Positions 43,421 to 55,480 of a stretch of 64,000 nt of DNA are shown one piece after another. This stretch comes from Paraconiothyrium sp. Pb-2020 (Eukaryota > Ascomycota > Dothideomycetes > Pleosporales > Didymosphaeriaceae). The DNA is taken from NCBI GenBank assembly GCA_022419385.1, contig JAJUBI010000008.1, forward strand, positions 1,922,001-1,986,000. The letters are read 5' to 3'. The position numbers and the translations under genes are program-made. How positions within the stretch are numbered: the first letter of the stretch is position 1; each line of letters starts with the position of its first letter. The notes below the pieces were generated by a model. That model ran no database searches, had not been told where the DNA came from, and saw only the letters and a program-made list of their open reading frames with translations.

Positions 43421-46400
43421 TCAGAACACCGCCAATGCTTCCATTACATGCATCTTTCCCACCCAAGAACGCCTAGTAATGTGAAATAATACATAGAGAA
43501 ACGACAAAGGAAGAAAGCGAGTGAGTAAAATCGACGAACCCAACAGCAACAAGTACGAAAATAAAACGCTGAACGCTGAACGTAACAGAATGCTGAAAGA
43601 AACGAAGGCAGCGACACAAACATCTAAGAAAAGAAAGCAAACGAAGAGCTGAAAAGCGATACGCCTTCTGCAGCGAGGAGGAGGCAACGCCTCTACTCTA
43701 CTCTTTACCTCCCTCGACCCCGTAACAGTCGTGTCCCACGTTCCCCTCTCAACCTCACTTCCCCTCCTATTACTCTTCTGACTCTTCACACTTCCCGACC
43801 GACTGAGCTGCGGACTCCCCGCCTGCGGCCCCGCAAGCGGACTATTCGGATACAGCCCCTTGATCGCCGCGCTCCTGCTTTCACACAGGTATCTGCTGCT
43901 TCGGCCACTAGTCGGTCTCTCACTGCTATCCGTGCGCAAGGAGGATGTGTCTGCTTCGCGAGAGCTGCGTGTGGAAAGCGTATAGCCGCTCGTGCGGCGT
44001 GCGGAGTCGGGACGTTCTTGCTCTGCGTCTTCGTTTTTGGGGCGGGACTTTGAGCGCGTCTTTTTGGCGGAGGTGTATTCGGTAGGTGCGGTGGTGGTGT
44101 GGTGGAGGTCATCTTCTGAGCGCTTCGAGCGCGCCGAGCGGCGTGAGGAGGATGCTCGTCGGCTCAAGCTGCGGTGGCTGGATAAGGCGTCGATTTCGTC
44201 GATGGCGGCGAAGAGGGGGGATACAGGATCGTCGGCAGGCGTTGGCGAGCGGGATACTGGTGGTGTAGGGAGGTTTGAGGCGGAAGGATCGAAAGGTGGG
44301 ATTATGGCGCTCTCGGTGGGCGCGAGAGGTGGAGGCTGCTCGTCAGACGCACTGGGGCCGGCTTCAGGGGAATCAGCTGTGCCAACCTCTGTAGGATTCG
44401 GATGTGGTGGTGTTTTGTCTTTTCCATCGTACTCTGCTGCTAGAACAGCCATAGAGGCGGGAGGTGCGCCGAGGATGCTCTCCGTGGGTGCTGGGAGAGG
44501 AGGCGCATCGTGGGGTGTGTCGAAGTCGATGGGCCCGGGAGGCGGCCGTTTGTATGATGTATGAGACAGTTCTGACTGTGCAGCTTTTGGAGAAGAGGGG
44601 GCTTCGGATGGATTCGATGGTGGAGGTGGTGGTACACGAGTTGGTGGCGGTGGAGGTGCTGATGATCGTACAGATGACTTGACGGAATTCACGGACAAAG
44701 ATGATTTCGACCGGATAGAAGTTCGTTTCGGAGGAACAGGGGGTGGTGTTCTGGAACGGATGGAAGTTTTGCCCGATTTGATCGAAGCAGGTGACGCTGG
44801 GCGGGTTGAAGCTGCATCTTTCGTAGGTTCAGGTGGAGGGCGAGTGTAAGTTGTGTCTTTATCTGACTTGATCGAAGCAGGTGACACTGGGCGGGTTGAA
44901 GCTGCGTCTTTCGTGGGTTCAGGCGGAGGGCGAGTATAGGTTGTGTCTTTAGTCGACTCAGGTATAGGCGGCGGCGACTTCGATCGAACCGATGCTTTGT
45001 CTACAACTGGAGTAGGCGGCAATGAGGTCCTAGGCGCGGGCAACAGAGGCGGTGGAAAGTCAGCAGCAGTCGGAGAAGCAGCGTTGGTGGTAGGTGGCAA
45101 ACCTGCTGCTTGAAGCTCCTCCTTCCTCTGCACAACCGTCTCTGCGTCATCGTACAAGGCGAGACCGTAATGGTAGATGCACCCTTCGTCGGGATTTTCG
45201 TTTTCGGTTTCGTCGCGGAAGTTCTCGTGCTTAGGCTCGCGGTATATGACAGGAAACAGTCGCAACAACATCTGCGGCTGTTCATCAGACGGCTTCTCGG
45301 TGCCGACAAGCGAGGCTATGGGACTACCCTCGGGCCTGTGTGCGGGCCAAAATTTGGGTCTCGCGAACTCGTGGTCTTCGTCATATATGGCAGGCATCGT
45401 GGCGGAGATCATCTCTCGCTCGAGACGGGCAAAGCGCCAGGTTTCAGCGGCGAGTTTGACGATGCGCTTCACTGCAATCTTGATTCCCTCTTCTTCTCTT
45501 GGATCAGCGAAATGCTTAATGGCATTGACAATTTCCTCGACCACAGTAACAGCAGCTGTGTTGATGCGTTGCTTAGCCCCGCTACTTGTAAATGCTGCGA
45601 GGAGCGTCTGCTGGCGCCAAATGGCCTCTTTGCGCGTGCTCTTGTCGCGGATGTGGTTACTCATCGACAAGAACAAGGAATCAGCCTTGTCGTACCGACG
45701 ACCCAAGCTGAATAGGAACGGTCCGAAGACGCGATAGGTCACAAGGTTGGAGACTGTGTGAACTACATACGCGGCACGGAGTTGCCTGCAAAAGGATCAA
45801 TCAAGGCTAGTCACATTAAAGAGGTACGACCTACCTTGAAGACGGTGTGTCCTGCCAAAAAGGAGGTAGGTAAGAAGGTATCTTGCAGTACTTCGGGCGG
45901 CGGGATGACGGGAAGGTGAACGAAGTGGGTCGCGGCGAGGTCAAGAATTTGCTTTTGGAGCTGCGTGAAAGAGACCAAACTGCGTTGCAGTTAGCGACAG
46001 TTGGCGGGGGACAGAGAGGCAAAAGAACGATTATTGCATTACGACCGTGAAAATGCTAGCGACTTTTACAACCTCTTGATCCAACCAAAACAGTAATGCA
46101 CGCGAAACAGGGATGAACTCCGGCAATGGAAACACTAGACACAATGACAGACTTACTAATAGGTATCACCCTTGCTCTTGATCTCAGCAATGTCACCGTA
46201 CGACTCCATAAGCTTCTCCAGTCTGGACTTCTCACTCTCCATGTTGGTTGCAACGCTCTTGATAATCTCTTTCTCCTTCTCATGCTGCATTTTAAGATCA
46301 TTGTACTGCTTGAGCAACTCATCTTTGTCCTTGCTCAGCTGGTCCGCAAGCGCCTTATTCTCTTCCGCTTTGCGGTTCGCCTCCGCATGCAGCTCGATCC

Positions 46401-49400
46401 ACGCTTTGTCAGACTCGTCCTTGATCTTCTTATGCTGGCCTTCTAGTAGAGAACGTTGATCTTCCCAGCTCTTACGCAGGCTCTCGACATCTTCCCGATG
46501 GGCTTGGACGAGCGTACTCCTCTCCTTCGCCCATACCTCCATCGTCTCACGCTCGCGTTTCAGTGCCTGCTCGCAATCGAGCTGAGAAGCGCCTAGCTTC
46601 TGCTCGAGCTCGTTGCGGTGGCGGTCAAAACTCTCTTCTCGTTCGCGCTGCTGTCGCTGGTGTTCAGACCTGAGGTCGTCCTTCTCTTTGAGATGGGTAG
46701 CCAGTGCAGCTTGTCGCTCACTCTCAGCCTTATCGTCAGCCTCCTTGAGCTTCTTGTCGAACTGGATGGCCAGAGCAATCTTCTCGGCATCGTTCCTGGT
46801 AGTGGTGGTGGTCTTCCACTCCTCAAACTCGATGCGGGTCTTCGCGATCTCTTCGGCAGAGGTCTTCTCGAGAACTGAGTGCGCTTCTTCGAGGTCTTTG
46901 TACTTACTCTCCCACGACTTCATAGTGGCATCGAGGGCAACCTTGAGCTGACCAGCCTCTACTCTGAACTTCTCGGTTTCGACCAGTCGCTCCTTGAGAT
47001 CCTTCACTTGCTCCTCCATGTTGCCAACCTCAAGACGCAATCGGCTTGCTTCACTAGAGTGCTTGCGCTCCATGCTCGCAACCCTATCCCTTAGGGCTTG
47101 GATCTCGTCGTCTTTGGCGCGTAGCTTCTCCTGGTGTTCAGCACCGGTTCGGCGAAGCAATTCTTCCCTCACTGCTAGCTGACCTTGAGTTTCTCTTGTA
47201 GTTAGCCAGAAGGGAAGGCAGTCATGATAGCGTGAGCTATCCTAGAGAATGCATCCGCCGGGCCTTCATCGACTGCAGAACCGTTTTCGATTGCGGGATA
47301 GCCATTCGGATAACCTCTAGGGCGCAAAGGATCATGGCGCTGTGGTGGGCTATGGCCGTTATATCCATAGTTGGGTGGAAACGTGGCTCCAGCTTTCTTG
47401 ATAGCCTGCGGGGATGAACCATGCGAGGGGGGGCCATAAGGGGGATAGTCGGGTATGCACTAGCCTGACTCATACTGTGTGTAGGTGCGTGGCTAGGAGC
47501 GTGACTAGAGGGGTGGTAGTAAGGTGGAGCAGATGGAGGATAGTGGTCCCTGGGATGATGATACTGAGGGGGAGCTGGCTGCGGTGGAGGATTTGATAAT
47601 GCTCAGGGCTGTGTACGCGAGATGCGAACAGGCCGAGTGTGCGGTGGAAGATAGGATCCACGAGAGGAATCGCGGGATACTGGTCGGCCTCGCGGTGCCT
47701 TAATCTGGGTTGTATTAAAGCTGACTCGTCGTCGTCGTCGTCATATTCATCATATACAGGTGCACGTCGAGGTCGAGCTCTGGTTGGAGGCGGTGTGGGG
47801 GCTGGCGGTCTGTCTTCTTCGATCGCCTTGTTTACTGCCGCTGGCTTGGGTGGGGCGTAAGACGCGGTTGGACGTTCGGTCGCTGTGGATTGTGGAGAGA
47901 GGGGAGCAGGACCAGGGATTGAGGGAGATCTTGACTTGACTGGGGCCGGAATGGGCGATGCGGGCTTCGGTAATGAATGACTCTCTGCCTCGATAGGGCG
48001 GGAGCGGGTGATCCGAGCCTAGGCGAAGGAGAGAGCTTTACTGCAGCTGCTGGCGGGCTTGGTGATCGAGGTTGCGGGGTGGGTGGGGCCTCCGCTTCCA
48101 CAGGTGCTGGTATGGAAGAGGGAGGCGTCGGTGCTGGAGGGCTTCGTGCTTCCACGGGTACAGGAGGTTCTGGTGCAGGTGGTGGACTTGGAGCTCTTGA
48201 TGCTTCGATTGCTTCAGGTTGCGGATCCGGTACTGGATCAGATGCCGGAACTTCCTGTGATACCGGCTCAGGCTCGGGATGTGTCTCTATCGTGGGCTCT
48301 GGCTCAGCCGCTGGGGCGTCGTCTGTGGGCACCTCCGGCTGCGCTTCCAGAATAGGTTCGGGCTTGGGCTCAGGCTCTTCAACAGCAACAGGAGCTGGCT
48401 CTTCGACCTTGCCTTTCTTCCCCTTCTTGCCTTTCTTCTTAGAGGATTTTGCAGGTGGTGTCCAGTCGTCAACGGCGGGCTCTTCGACCTTAGGAGGCTC
48501 AGGTGGTGGCTCCTCGGGTGTGATTACTTCTGGATGCACCTCGTCGACTCGCGGAGGTTGCGGCACTGATTTCTCTGATTCTGCGGGTGGTTCTGCCGAT
48601 TGTACTTCTACTTCCGGGTCAGGCTGAGCTTCAGTGATATCTGGCAGGGGTTCCTCGGGCTTGGTTTCTTCTGTTTCGGACACAGGAGGCTCTGGCGCCT
48701 CGATGACTGGTGACTGGGGAGCTTCCGGTGCTTCAACAATTGGTGGTTCTGGAGCCTCGACAACCGGTTGCTCTTCCGCAGTCTCCGTAGCCGGTGGTTC
48801 TGGAGCTTCAATCACCACAGGCGTCTCGTCGACCTTGACTTTTTTGTTCTTCTTGCCTTTCTTTTTCGGCGCTGATGTTTCCACAACTTCAACAGCTGGT
48901 GGCTCCGAGGCCTCCACGATTGGTGGCTCAGGTGCCTCGATAGTGGGTGGCTCAGGTGCTTCGACAATTGGTGGCTCTGGAGCTTCGACTGGGGGTGGCT
49001 CTGGAGCTTCAACGACAGGAAGTTCTGAGGTTTCTGCAATTGGCGCTTCCGGTGCTTCGACAACGGGCTGTCCTGAGGTTTCTTCGACCGGTGCTTCTGG
49101 GGCTTCTAAGCTGGGCGCTTCTGGAGCTTCTAAGCTGGGCGCTTCTGGAGCTTCTAAGCTGGGCGCTTCTGGGGCTTCGACAACCGTTCGGGCTCTGCAG
49201 GCTTTGGTGCTCAGGTTCGGTTCCTTCTTGCCCTTCTTCCCTTTCTTCTTCTTCTTGCTGGTGGTGGGAGCAAAAGAGCCCCAGTCGTCGTCGTCTGCTG
49301 GCGGTGGGGGATCTCCAACCGTTTTATGGACGGGTTGCTCAGCGGCGACTTCTGGAACTGGCTCTTCAACTGTCTCTTCTGACTTGGGTTCGCTCACGGG

Positions 49401-49781
49401 TTCTTGTTCAGCTTCAGGTGCTGGTTCGTCCCAAGCGCTCACGTCAAACTCAGGATCTTCTGCGGGCTTGTCCTCTTTCGATGCGCTCGAATCTGGTTCC
49501 TGTTCAGCCGGCGCGGTCTCGACGTCGGGTTCCTGACTGGCTGATTCGACCAAAGGGACGTCTGTAGGCGCGTTGTTCGCCTCGTTAGCGTCAGTGGGTG
49601 AGTCCAATGAGGGTGCGCTGTCGTCTGGTATCGAATCAGTCGGCGCGGTCTCTGGCGATAGTGGTAACGACGCAGGCACGTCAGGGACAGGCTCTTCTGG
49701 TACAGCCTTGGGGGTTGGAGGTGGAGAAGCCTCCACGGTCTGCTTCTGTGCCTGAGCCTTCTTGCCCTTCTTCTTCGCCAT
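43421..49781 (-). CDS. Very large proline-rich coiled-coil protein, several frameshifts
   Basis: Minus-strand reading starts at MAKKKGKKAQAQKQ (49781) with an acidic Pro/Glu/Ala-rich region containing many VEAPEPP repeats. It continues as proline-rich sequence (ASYAPPKPAAVNKAIEEDRP, YDEYDDDDDES; DYPPYGPPSHGSSPQAIKKA; ITAFPSG), then a ~340-residue coiled coil (47172-46156). A conserved block follows (LQKQILDLAATHFVHLPVIPPPE; KIPSYLPPFWQDTPSSRQLRAAYVVHTVSN; FGPFLFSLGRRYDKADSLFL), then another Ser/Pro-rich tail with two near-identical repeats (KDTTYTRPPPEPTKDAAS). Introns are seen near 46.15-46.0 kb and 45.83-45.79 kb. The frame jumps at about 48.0, 47.6, 47.46, 47.2 and 45.89 kb; two jumps are explained by one missing C in CCC. 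The C-terminal part resembles a fungus-specific family of unknown function. Joining the N-terminal part to the same gene rests on frame continuity after correction. Confidence 0.6.
49093..49170 (-). repeat. 24-bp coding minisatellite
   Basis: Three near-perfect copies of GCTTCTGG(G/A)GCTTCTAAGC plus TGGGC, at 49093-49116, 49117-49140 and 49141-49164, with a partial fourth. On the minus strand they encode the octapeptide repeat APEAPSLE within the Pro/Glu-rich region of the large gene. Multiples of 3 keep the frame open. Confidence 0.8.
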
Positions 49782-50714
49782 GGTTGCAACCGCGATGCTC
49801 CCTGTTTATAGCGGGGAGGAGACTCCTGCGGACTGCTTGCTTAAAATGTTTGCGTCTTACAGATAGCCGGAGGTAGTGTAAAGATGAGGCTAAGTGTAGC
49901 TAAGCGCACGCTTGCGTGGCACAATAGCGGGAGAACATGTAAAGGTGCACGAGACAGCGCAGTAGGAGCTATTATACGGACTGCTGCGGACTGCTGCATG
50001 CGCAGACGCAGGAGGATTCAAGAGCCGTGCATGGCGGCGACACGAACTAGAAACGTCAACTGGACCAATGGGAGAGCGCCAGCGAGTAAGGAGATGCATA
50101 TCAGAGTGAGCAGACTAATCTATGCGCTCCAATTGAAACAGCCCCGGCCTCCAACTATCGGTAGGAGAGCACGTGTGGGCCGCGGAAGAGGTGAGATGGT
50201 ACCGTTCTTCCGCCATTGAGCCACGATTGCGGTCAGGAATGGAGCGCGGGACCGAGCAGACTAAATGGAGAGGCTGGAAAACCGCTATAATCGGGATCTC
50301 GAGGATTATCGACAGGCCGTTGGGCGTGACGTGAAGCTCGACCGCGGGCTACTATGCAGAAAATGAAGGTTGCGTGTGCGTGGAAGCCTTCGGTTGGTCG
50401 CACATGCATGATGCGGCTGCAATCCCGGTAGCCGAAATGCTCGAACGCGCCGGTCTCGCAGGATCAATGGGGCGTAGGCACCATCAGTGGCCGATTTGCT
50501 TGCGTCGCCGATGCAAGAGGCGGTATGCGTTGTCAAAAGAAGCGGCCCGTGCCCCTCCCGCTCGCGCTTCCGTACACTTTTCTCGCCCCCACCACGACTT
50601 CACCGACGTTCGACCAACTAGGCGCGTCCACGCCTGCGACCGCGCTCGTGTGCCAACAACGGAGATTACCAGAAATGAACTCTTGCCTCGGCGCACGCAA
50701 GAACTCGAGGCGGC
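49782..50714. other. Divergent promoter region, large gene / RAD17
   Basis: About 930 bp between two divergently transcribed genes. No gene recognised; several overlapping frames at 50.37-50.98 kb belong to the 5' region and coding shadow of RAD17. Confidence 0.5.
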
Positions 50715-53319
50715 ATGGTCAAGCCGCGGGCAGCGCGCAAGAAGCCCGTTGTGGTGTCCTCCGACAGCGATGAAGACGATCGCTACTCACCGCCTGCAAA
50801 GCGGACCAAGAGGGGCACGCTACCGACCCTCTCAAATGGGACCCGTGGATCCGGAGACGCGAAACCTCCCAAGTCGCAGACGCGACGCGCCTCGTCCCCA
50901 AGACCCTCTAGTATCGCCGTCAAGAAGTCGCCAGCAAAGTCGCCCGCGAAATCGAAGGTCATCTCGAAGCCCATAACGTCCTTCTTCGGTGCTGCCCCAA
51001 AGCCGCAATATACCCAGCCGACGCCGAGTCCCGAAAAAGCCTCTGTAGGCACACCGGTTGATGTCGACGATATCCTCGATTCTTCGGACGATGATTATGG
51101 GAAGGCACAATCCACCGCCTTGCCGGTGCGGAAGGGCAAGCCCTTAGCGGTAGAGAAGGAGAACGGCTTGAAGGGAAGTCAACGCTTCCTTCGGAAATTT
51201 GGTGTCGACCGTACCACTCCCACTCCGTCACCAGCGCCCATCGTTGAGTCTGTAGACAGACGCCCTTGGAATGAAAAATATGGCCCGACGTCACTCGACG
51301 AGCTGGCGGTACACAAGAAGAAGGTTGCCGATGTTCGTACATGGCTCACTAATGTCTTCAGCGGTAAAGAGCGCAAGAGATTGCTGCTGCTGAAAGGCCC
51401 TGCTGGAAGCGGGAAAACCACTACCATGACGCTCCTCTCGAAGGAGTTCGGCTTCCATATGCATGAATGGAAGAACCCTACAAGCACAGCAACCTCCGAC
51501 GGTGGCTTCGCTTCTGCTACCGCGCAGTTCGCAGACTTCGTCGGTAGGACTGGTACATTCGGTAGCCTGACCTTTGACGAACCCATCGAGGCGCGCCAGC
51601 AAGCGCCGAAACCGTCTGCGAACAGCCGGGAAAAGCAACTGATTCTAGTAGAGGAGTTTCCTAATACATTCACACGTACCTCTTCTGCTGTACAATCATT
51701 TCGATCATCTGTCCTCAATTATCTTGCAGCAGCCACCCCGTCAGCCACTGCTTTCTTCTCGGGAAAAGCTGATGCGCAATCCGTAACACCAATCGTCATG
51801 GTGATCTCTGAAACATTGCTATCAACAAATACCGCCGCAGCTGATAGCTTCACTGCCCATCGATTGCTCGGTCCTGAAATACTAACCCACCCGAGTGTTT
51901 CTGTAATCGAATTCAACCCCATCGCCGCAACATTCATGACGAAAGCATTAGATCTTGTAGTTGTCAAGGAAGCGCGTCAGTCAGGTCGAAAGAAGACGGT
52001 TGGCCCACAGGTAATACAACGTCTTACGGAACTAGGTGATGTACGCAGCGCCGTCTCCTCGCTTGAGTTTCTTTGCCTCAGAGGAGATGAGACGGAAGGA
52101 TGGGGTGCCAATGTCAACCTCACTAGGAAAAAAATGCCGAAGGGCTCCAAGGACATACCAATGACACAGATGGAACAAGAGTCGCTCGAAATGGTCACGC
52201 AACGAGAGAGTACGCTGGGCATATTTCACGCCGTTGGCCGAGTAGTGTACAACAAGCGACTTCCTGAGGACCCGAACAGGCCCGTCACCCAACCTCCCAA
52301 CTTTTTTCCCGAACGGCGGAGACCGAAGGCGTCCGAAGTTGATATGGAGACACTCATCGACGAACTAGGTACAGATACTCACACCTTTGTCGCAGCGCTA
52401 CATGAGAACTACGTACTATCATGCGATGCAGGCGACAGCGAGAAACTCTAGATTGCATCAACGGCTGTATCGATACCCTGTCTGACGCCGACCTCCTTTC
52501 GCCCGATCGCTTTGGCTCGTCTGGCTTCGGCCAACGGAATTTCCAAGGAACATCTGCAGACAATCTCCGCCAGGACGAAATGAGCTTTCAAGCCAGCGTA
52601 CGAGGCCTCCTCTACAACCTGCCAAACCCCGTCAAACGTATTGCACCTCCTCCAGCGTAATGGGAGCAAAAGCAAAAGGCGCAGGTGCCTCTGCCGCATC
52701 CGCGAGAGGCAGCGCTTTTGTGATGTACTACCCTTCATCGCTCCGCCTATGGCGCCAACAAGAAGAAATTGGCGGCTACTAGAACTATGGATTTCAAGAG
52801 CACAGCGAGGCGAACTCTTCGGTGCCCACGGCCCGCTATCGAAACCGTCCCGGCCGTCACAGGCGGCGTAGACACATGGCGCAAGACTGCACCCCTTGCA
52901 CCCTTAGCGAAGCCCTCAGCACCCTCACAATCTCAAGAAAATCCGAAGAAGACACGCTCACTACCGTCCATTTGGGCAGCGGCGTTCCGCACGCTACGAA
53001 ATGCTTCTGGAGCGTCTACCCTACCTGCCCGCCATCCTACGTAAGCGATCTCCTTCATCCACCGTTACGATTCGCGAGATACGCAAGATCACTGCGTTCA
53101 CGGGATCCAGCGTTGCCACGTCACCAGAAGACGATGATGCGGATGAGAACGAGATGCTGGTGAGGGCGAGCAGTGGGCGACGACAAGCCGACGCCTGATA
53201 CGCCGAGGAAGAAGAGGAGGGTCAGAATTGAGAGCAAGGAGGGGGAGGAGTCTGCGATTCCTAGGACGGAGGCGGGGGCTGGGCAACTAGTGCTTAGTGA
53301 TGATGATATTGAGGATTGA
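50715..53319 (+). CDS. RAD17: RAD17/Rad24 checkpoint clamp loader, frameshifted 3' third
   Basis: The first 578 codons are open: a basic N-terminus (SSDSDEDD, KKSPAKSPAK, PITSFFGAAPK, the last like a PIP/RFC-type box), then WNEKYGPTSLDELAVHKKKVADVRTWL, Walker A LLLKGPAGSGKTTTMTLL, the Walker B region LILVEEFPNTF, and VIEFNPIAATFM. This is the RFC-like ATPase that loads the 9-1-1 clamp at DNA damage. After 52440 the protein continues in changing frames: ETLDCINGCIDTLSDADLLSPDRF; MSFQASVRGLLYNLPNPVKRIAPPP; GSAFVMYYPSSLRLWRQQEEIGG; LLELWISRAQRGELF; YEMLLERLPYLPAILRKR; and a tail LVLSDDDIED with stop at 53317-53319. Shifts fall near 52440, 52658, 52775, 52840, 52945, 52990 and 53175. The residues are well conserved, so either recent decay or sequence error applies. 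Confidence 0.85.
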
Positions 53320-53743
53320 GGATGGAGGGCGTGTAATATTCAAAGACATGGTGTATTATATGGGGCGATAGCGCATTGGGGTTCAAGGGTGGTGTTGTCG
53401 GCGTGGGAAGGGCAAAAGTCACTCGCACAAAGCGGGTGGGACGCGTAAGTTCCAGATATTGTTGTGCTACATGTCATTCTCAAAATGTAATCAAGTATGA
53501 ACATCGCACCGAGAAAACCGCATCTATGGTGGCTTTGTTGTGTATGTAATGGGTATTCTCAGCTGCTGCTTCCTGACTTTGTTCTACGTAATAAAACCGT
53601 CCCACGCAGACGGTGCACAATTCTCAAAGCCCAAACTCCGTGCGAATGCAAACGATGAAAAGGAGCAGCCGCACATTCGCAGGGAACCCAAACGCCATTG
53701 CCATGCTGAAACTCGAAACCAAAGGCGCCGCTAGCACGACCGC
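53320..53743. other. Convergent intergenic region, RAD17 / TFG2
   Basis: About 420 bp between two gene ends. Nothing recognised. Confidence 0.5.
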
Positions 53744-54823
53744 TTACACAACGTCCTCCATCTCCTCGTCGTCATCCTCATCCTCGATCTTGATGTTATC
53801 ATCGGCTCTCCCCTCGTTCGCCGACGTCCTGCCCGAGAAGATATCTTGCCTCGTCCAGTTACTCGCAAACGGCCCGCTCTTAACCAACTGCGCAATACTC
53901 GGCAGGACCTCCTTGAGGTACGCCTCGGGCTGCCTCGTCTTCGCCTTGAGCGTCTTCATACCCCAGAACCTATACTCGTCGAACAAGCCATGCAAGATAT
54001 CCAGCAGCTCGTTGCGCGGCAGCCTCGCGTACTTGTTCTGCTGGCTCTTTGGCTTCTTGTCGGGGCGGATGAAGTCGGTCATGTGGTCTTGCAGCTTGCT
54101 CATGGCGGTGATCGCGTCGACGGTTCCGGGAAGGATTTCTGTGCGCGAGTTGCGGCCCTCGATGGCGGTTTTTGTGCGCTGCAGGTCGAAGGCGATGAAT
54201 TCGGCGGTGTTGAGGGGCTTCGCGATGTGCTGGGTGCTGACGTTGCCGATGAGGGCGGTCTGCTTAGGAACGGCTCTCTTGTACTTTGAACGCGGCTTGG
54301 TGATGCGCGCTTTCGAGTCTTGCACTGCGCCGCCGAAGCTGCCGGGTTTGCTCTGACCGATGCCATTCTGCTTGTAGCCTGGGAGGTCCTTCTCGGTGAA
54401 GATGTATGTGTTGTGCAGCATGGTGTCGTTAACGCTCTGCCCTTCGATCTCAAAGGCCGTCGGCAGCCCGGACTTTTCTCGCCATGTGTTGTTGAAGAAG
54501 ACGCGCATGGACGGTGGCACTGGCGGACCTTGTGGCTGATTTTGCGACTGTTTTCCATTCTTGGGCTGGTTTTTGCTCTTGTCGTACGCGTTATCGGGAG
54601 GCAGTGACAAGACCTCGCCTAGTACGATCTGGTCGTTGTCGTTGCCTTGCGCAAGCTCGTCCCAGTTCGAGATATGCGCGTATAGCCAGTCCGGGATGCG
54701 CGCGAGCATGACATGCTTTTCGCCTTCACGCGGCAACGACAGTTCGCCTGTGTCTTCGTAGAACTCATCGTCCATGTAGCCACTGCCACCAAAGGATGGC
54801 GAACCTCCCTCCGTTTTCATCAT
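53744..54823 (-). CDS. TFG2: TFIIF beta subunit (RAP30/Tfg2)
   Basis: A single exon of 359 residues. The N-terminal dimerisation part has LPREGEKHVMLARIPDWLYAHISNWDE and VLGEVLSLPPD. A central insertion (QPQGPPVPPSMRVFFNN) is followed by YIFTEKDLPGYK and PLNTAEFIAFDLQRTKTA. The C-terminal winged helix is KYARLPRNELLDILHGLFDEYRFWGMKTLKAKTRQPEAYLKEVLPSIAQL, the classical TFIIF-beta DNA-binding domain. The tail is strongly acidic (EDEDDDEEMEDVV). It joins RNA polymerase II with promoters in the preinitiation complex. It is divergent from CSN4, with which it shares about 660 bp upstream. Confidence 0.92.
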   Translation of the reverse strand: MMKTEGGSPSFGGSGYMDDEFYEDTGELSLPREGEKHVMLARIPDWLYAHISNWDELAQGNDNDQIVLGEVLSLPPDNAYDKSKNQPKNGKQSQNQPQGPPVPPSMRVFFNNTWREKSGLPTAFEIEGQSVNDTMLHNTYIFTEKDLPGYKQNGIGQSKPGSFGGAVQDSKARITKPRSKYKRAVPKQTALIGNVSTQHIAKPLNTAEFIAFDLQRTKTAIEGRNSRTEILPGTVDAITAMSKLQDHMTDFIRPDKKPKSQQNKYARLPRNELLDILHGLFDEYRFWGMKTLKAKTRQPEAYLKEVLPSIAQLVKSGPFASNWTRQDIFSGRTSANEGRADDNIKIEDEDDDEEMEDVV

Positions 54824-55480
54824 CCTGGGTATCCGCCTCTGCGATTATTGGTATGAAGTGAGGGCGTGATATCCAGGTGCAAACAGCGAGAGGGTGGTGA
54901 ATAGGCGAAGGTTCTTTCCGAGGGTTGGGTGGGAAAGCGCTGGCTTTGAGGACGTCTTGTTCAAAGAGCTGATGTTTGGTTACGGGAGTCCGCCCGCTTG
55001 CTTAGCGCCTTGGCGTACGTTGAGGCTCCACGAGGCAACTGCGTCCTCACGCAAGATTCCAGTCTTGATCTTTTGTGATGATTTCTATGATAGTATAGAC
55101 GCCTGAGAGGTAAAATTTCGGCGCAATAAGTTCACATCAAAGTATAATAAGCAGATCATCTCTTGGTGCTGGGCCTCTTCTACGCTCGTTCTCCACCATC
55201 CATAACATTCAAGCACTTATCGATAAGAAGCTCGCGCTAGCGATCGCGGTGGTAACAACACTATACTTTCACCACTTGAGTCTCTCTCATTCGAACACGC
55301 GACTGTTTCCAAGTTCAATCCCGGTGCTATAAGATAATCAAAGGCTTCAACAAAGACCTTCGGTCATCCTATAATCCAGTCTCGCCGCCTGCTTCGGTCA
55401 GACTTGCCTCTGCTGCCTGAAGGTCCCCCCTCGACCCGCGGCGAACCACCACACCCTCTACATTCCGCCAACTCCCCACG
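54824..55480. other. Divergent promoter region, TFG2 / CSN4
   Basis: About 660 bp. No gene seen. The last ~70 bp before the CSN4 ATG are C- and CT-rich, as in many fungal 5' leaders. Confidence 0.5.

Noticed and set aside
47977..49567. Long plus-strand Ser/Gly/Ala-rich frames (216-300 codons)
   Set aside because: Exact antisense shadows of the VEAPEPP-type repeats of the minus-strand gene; low complexity only.
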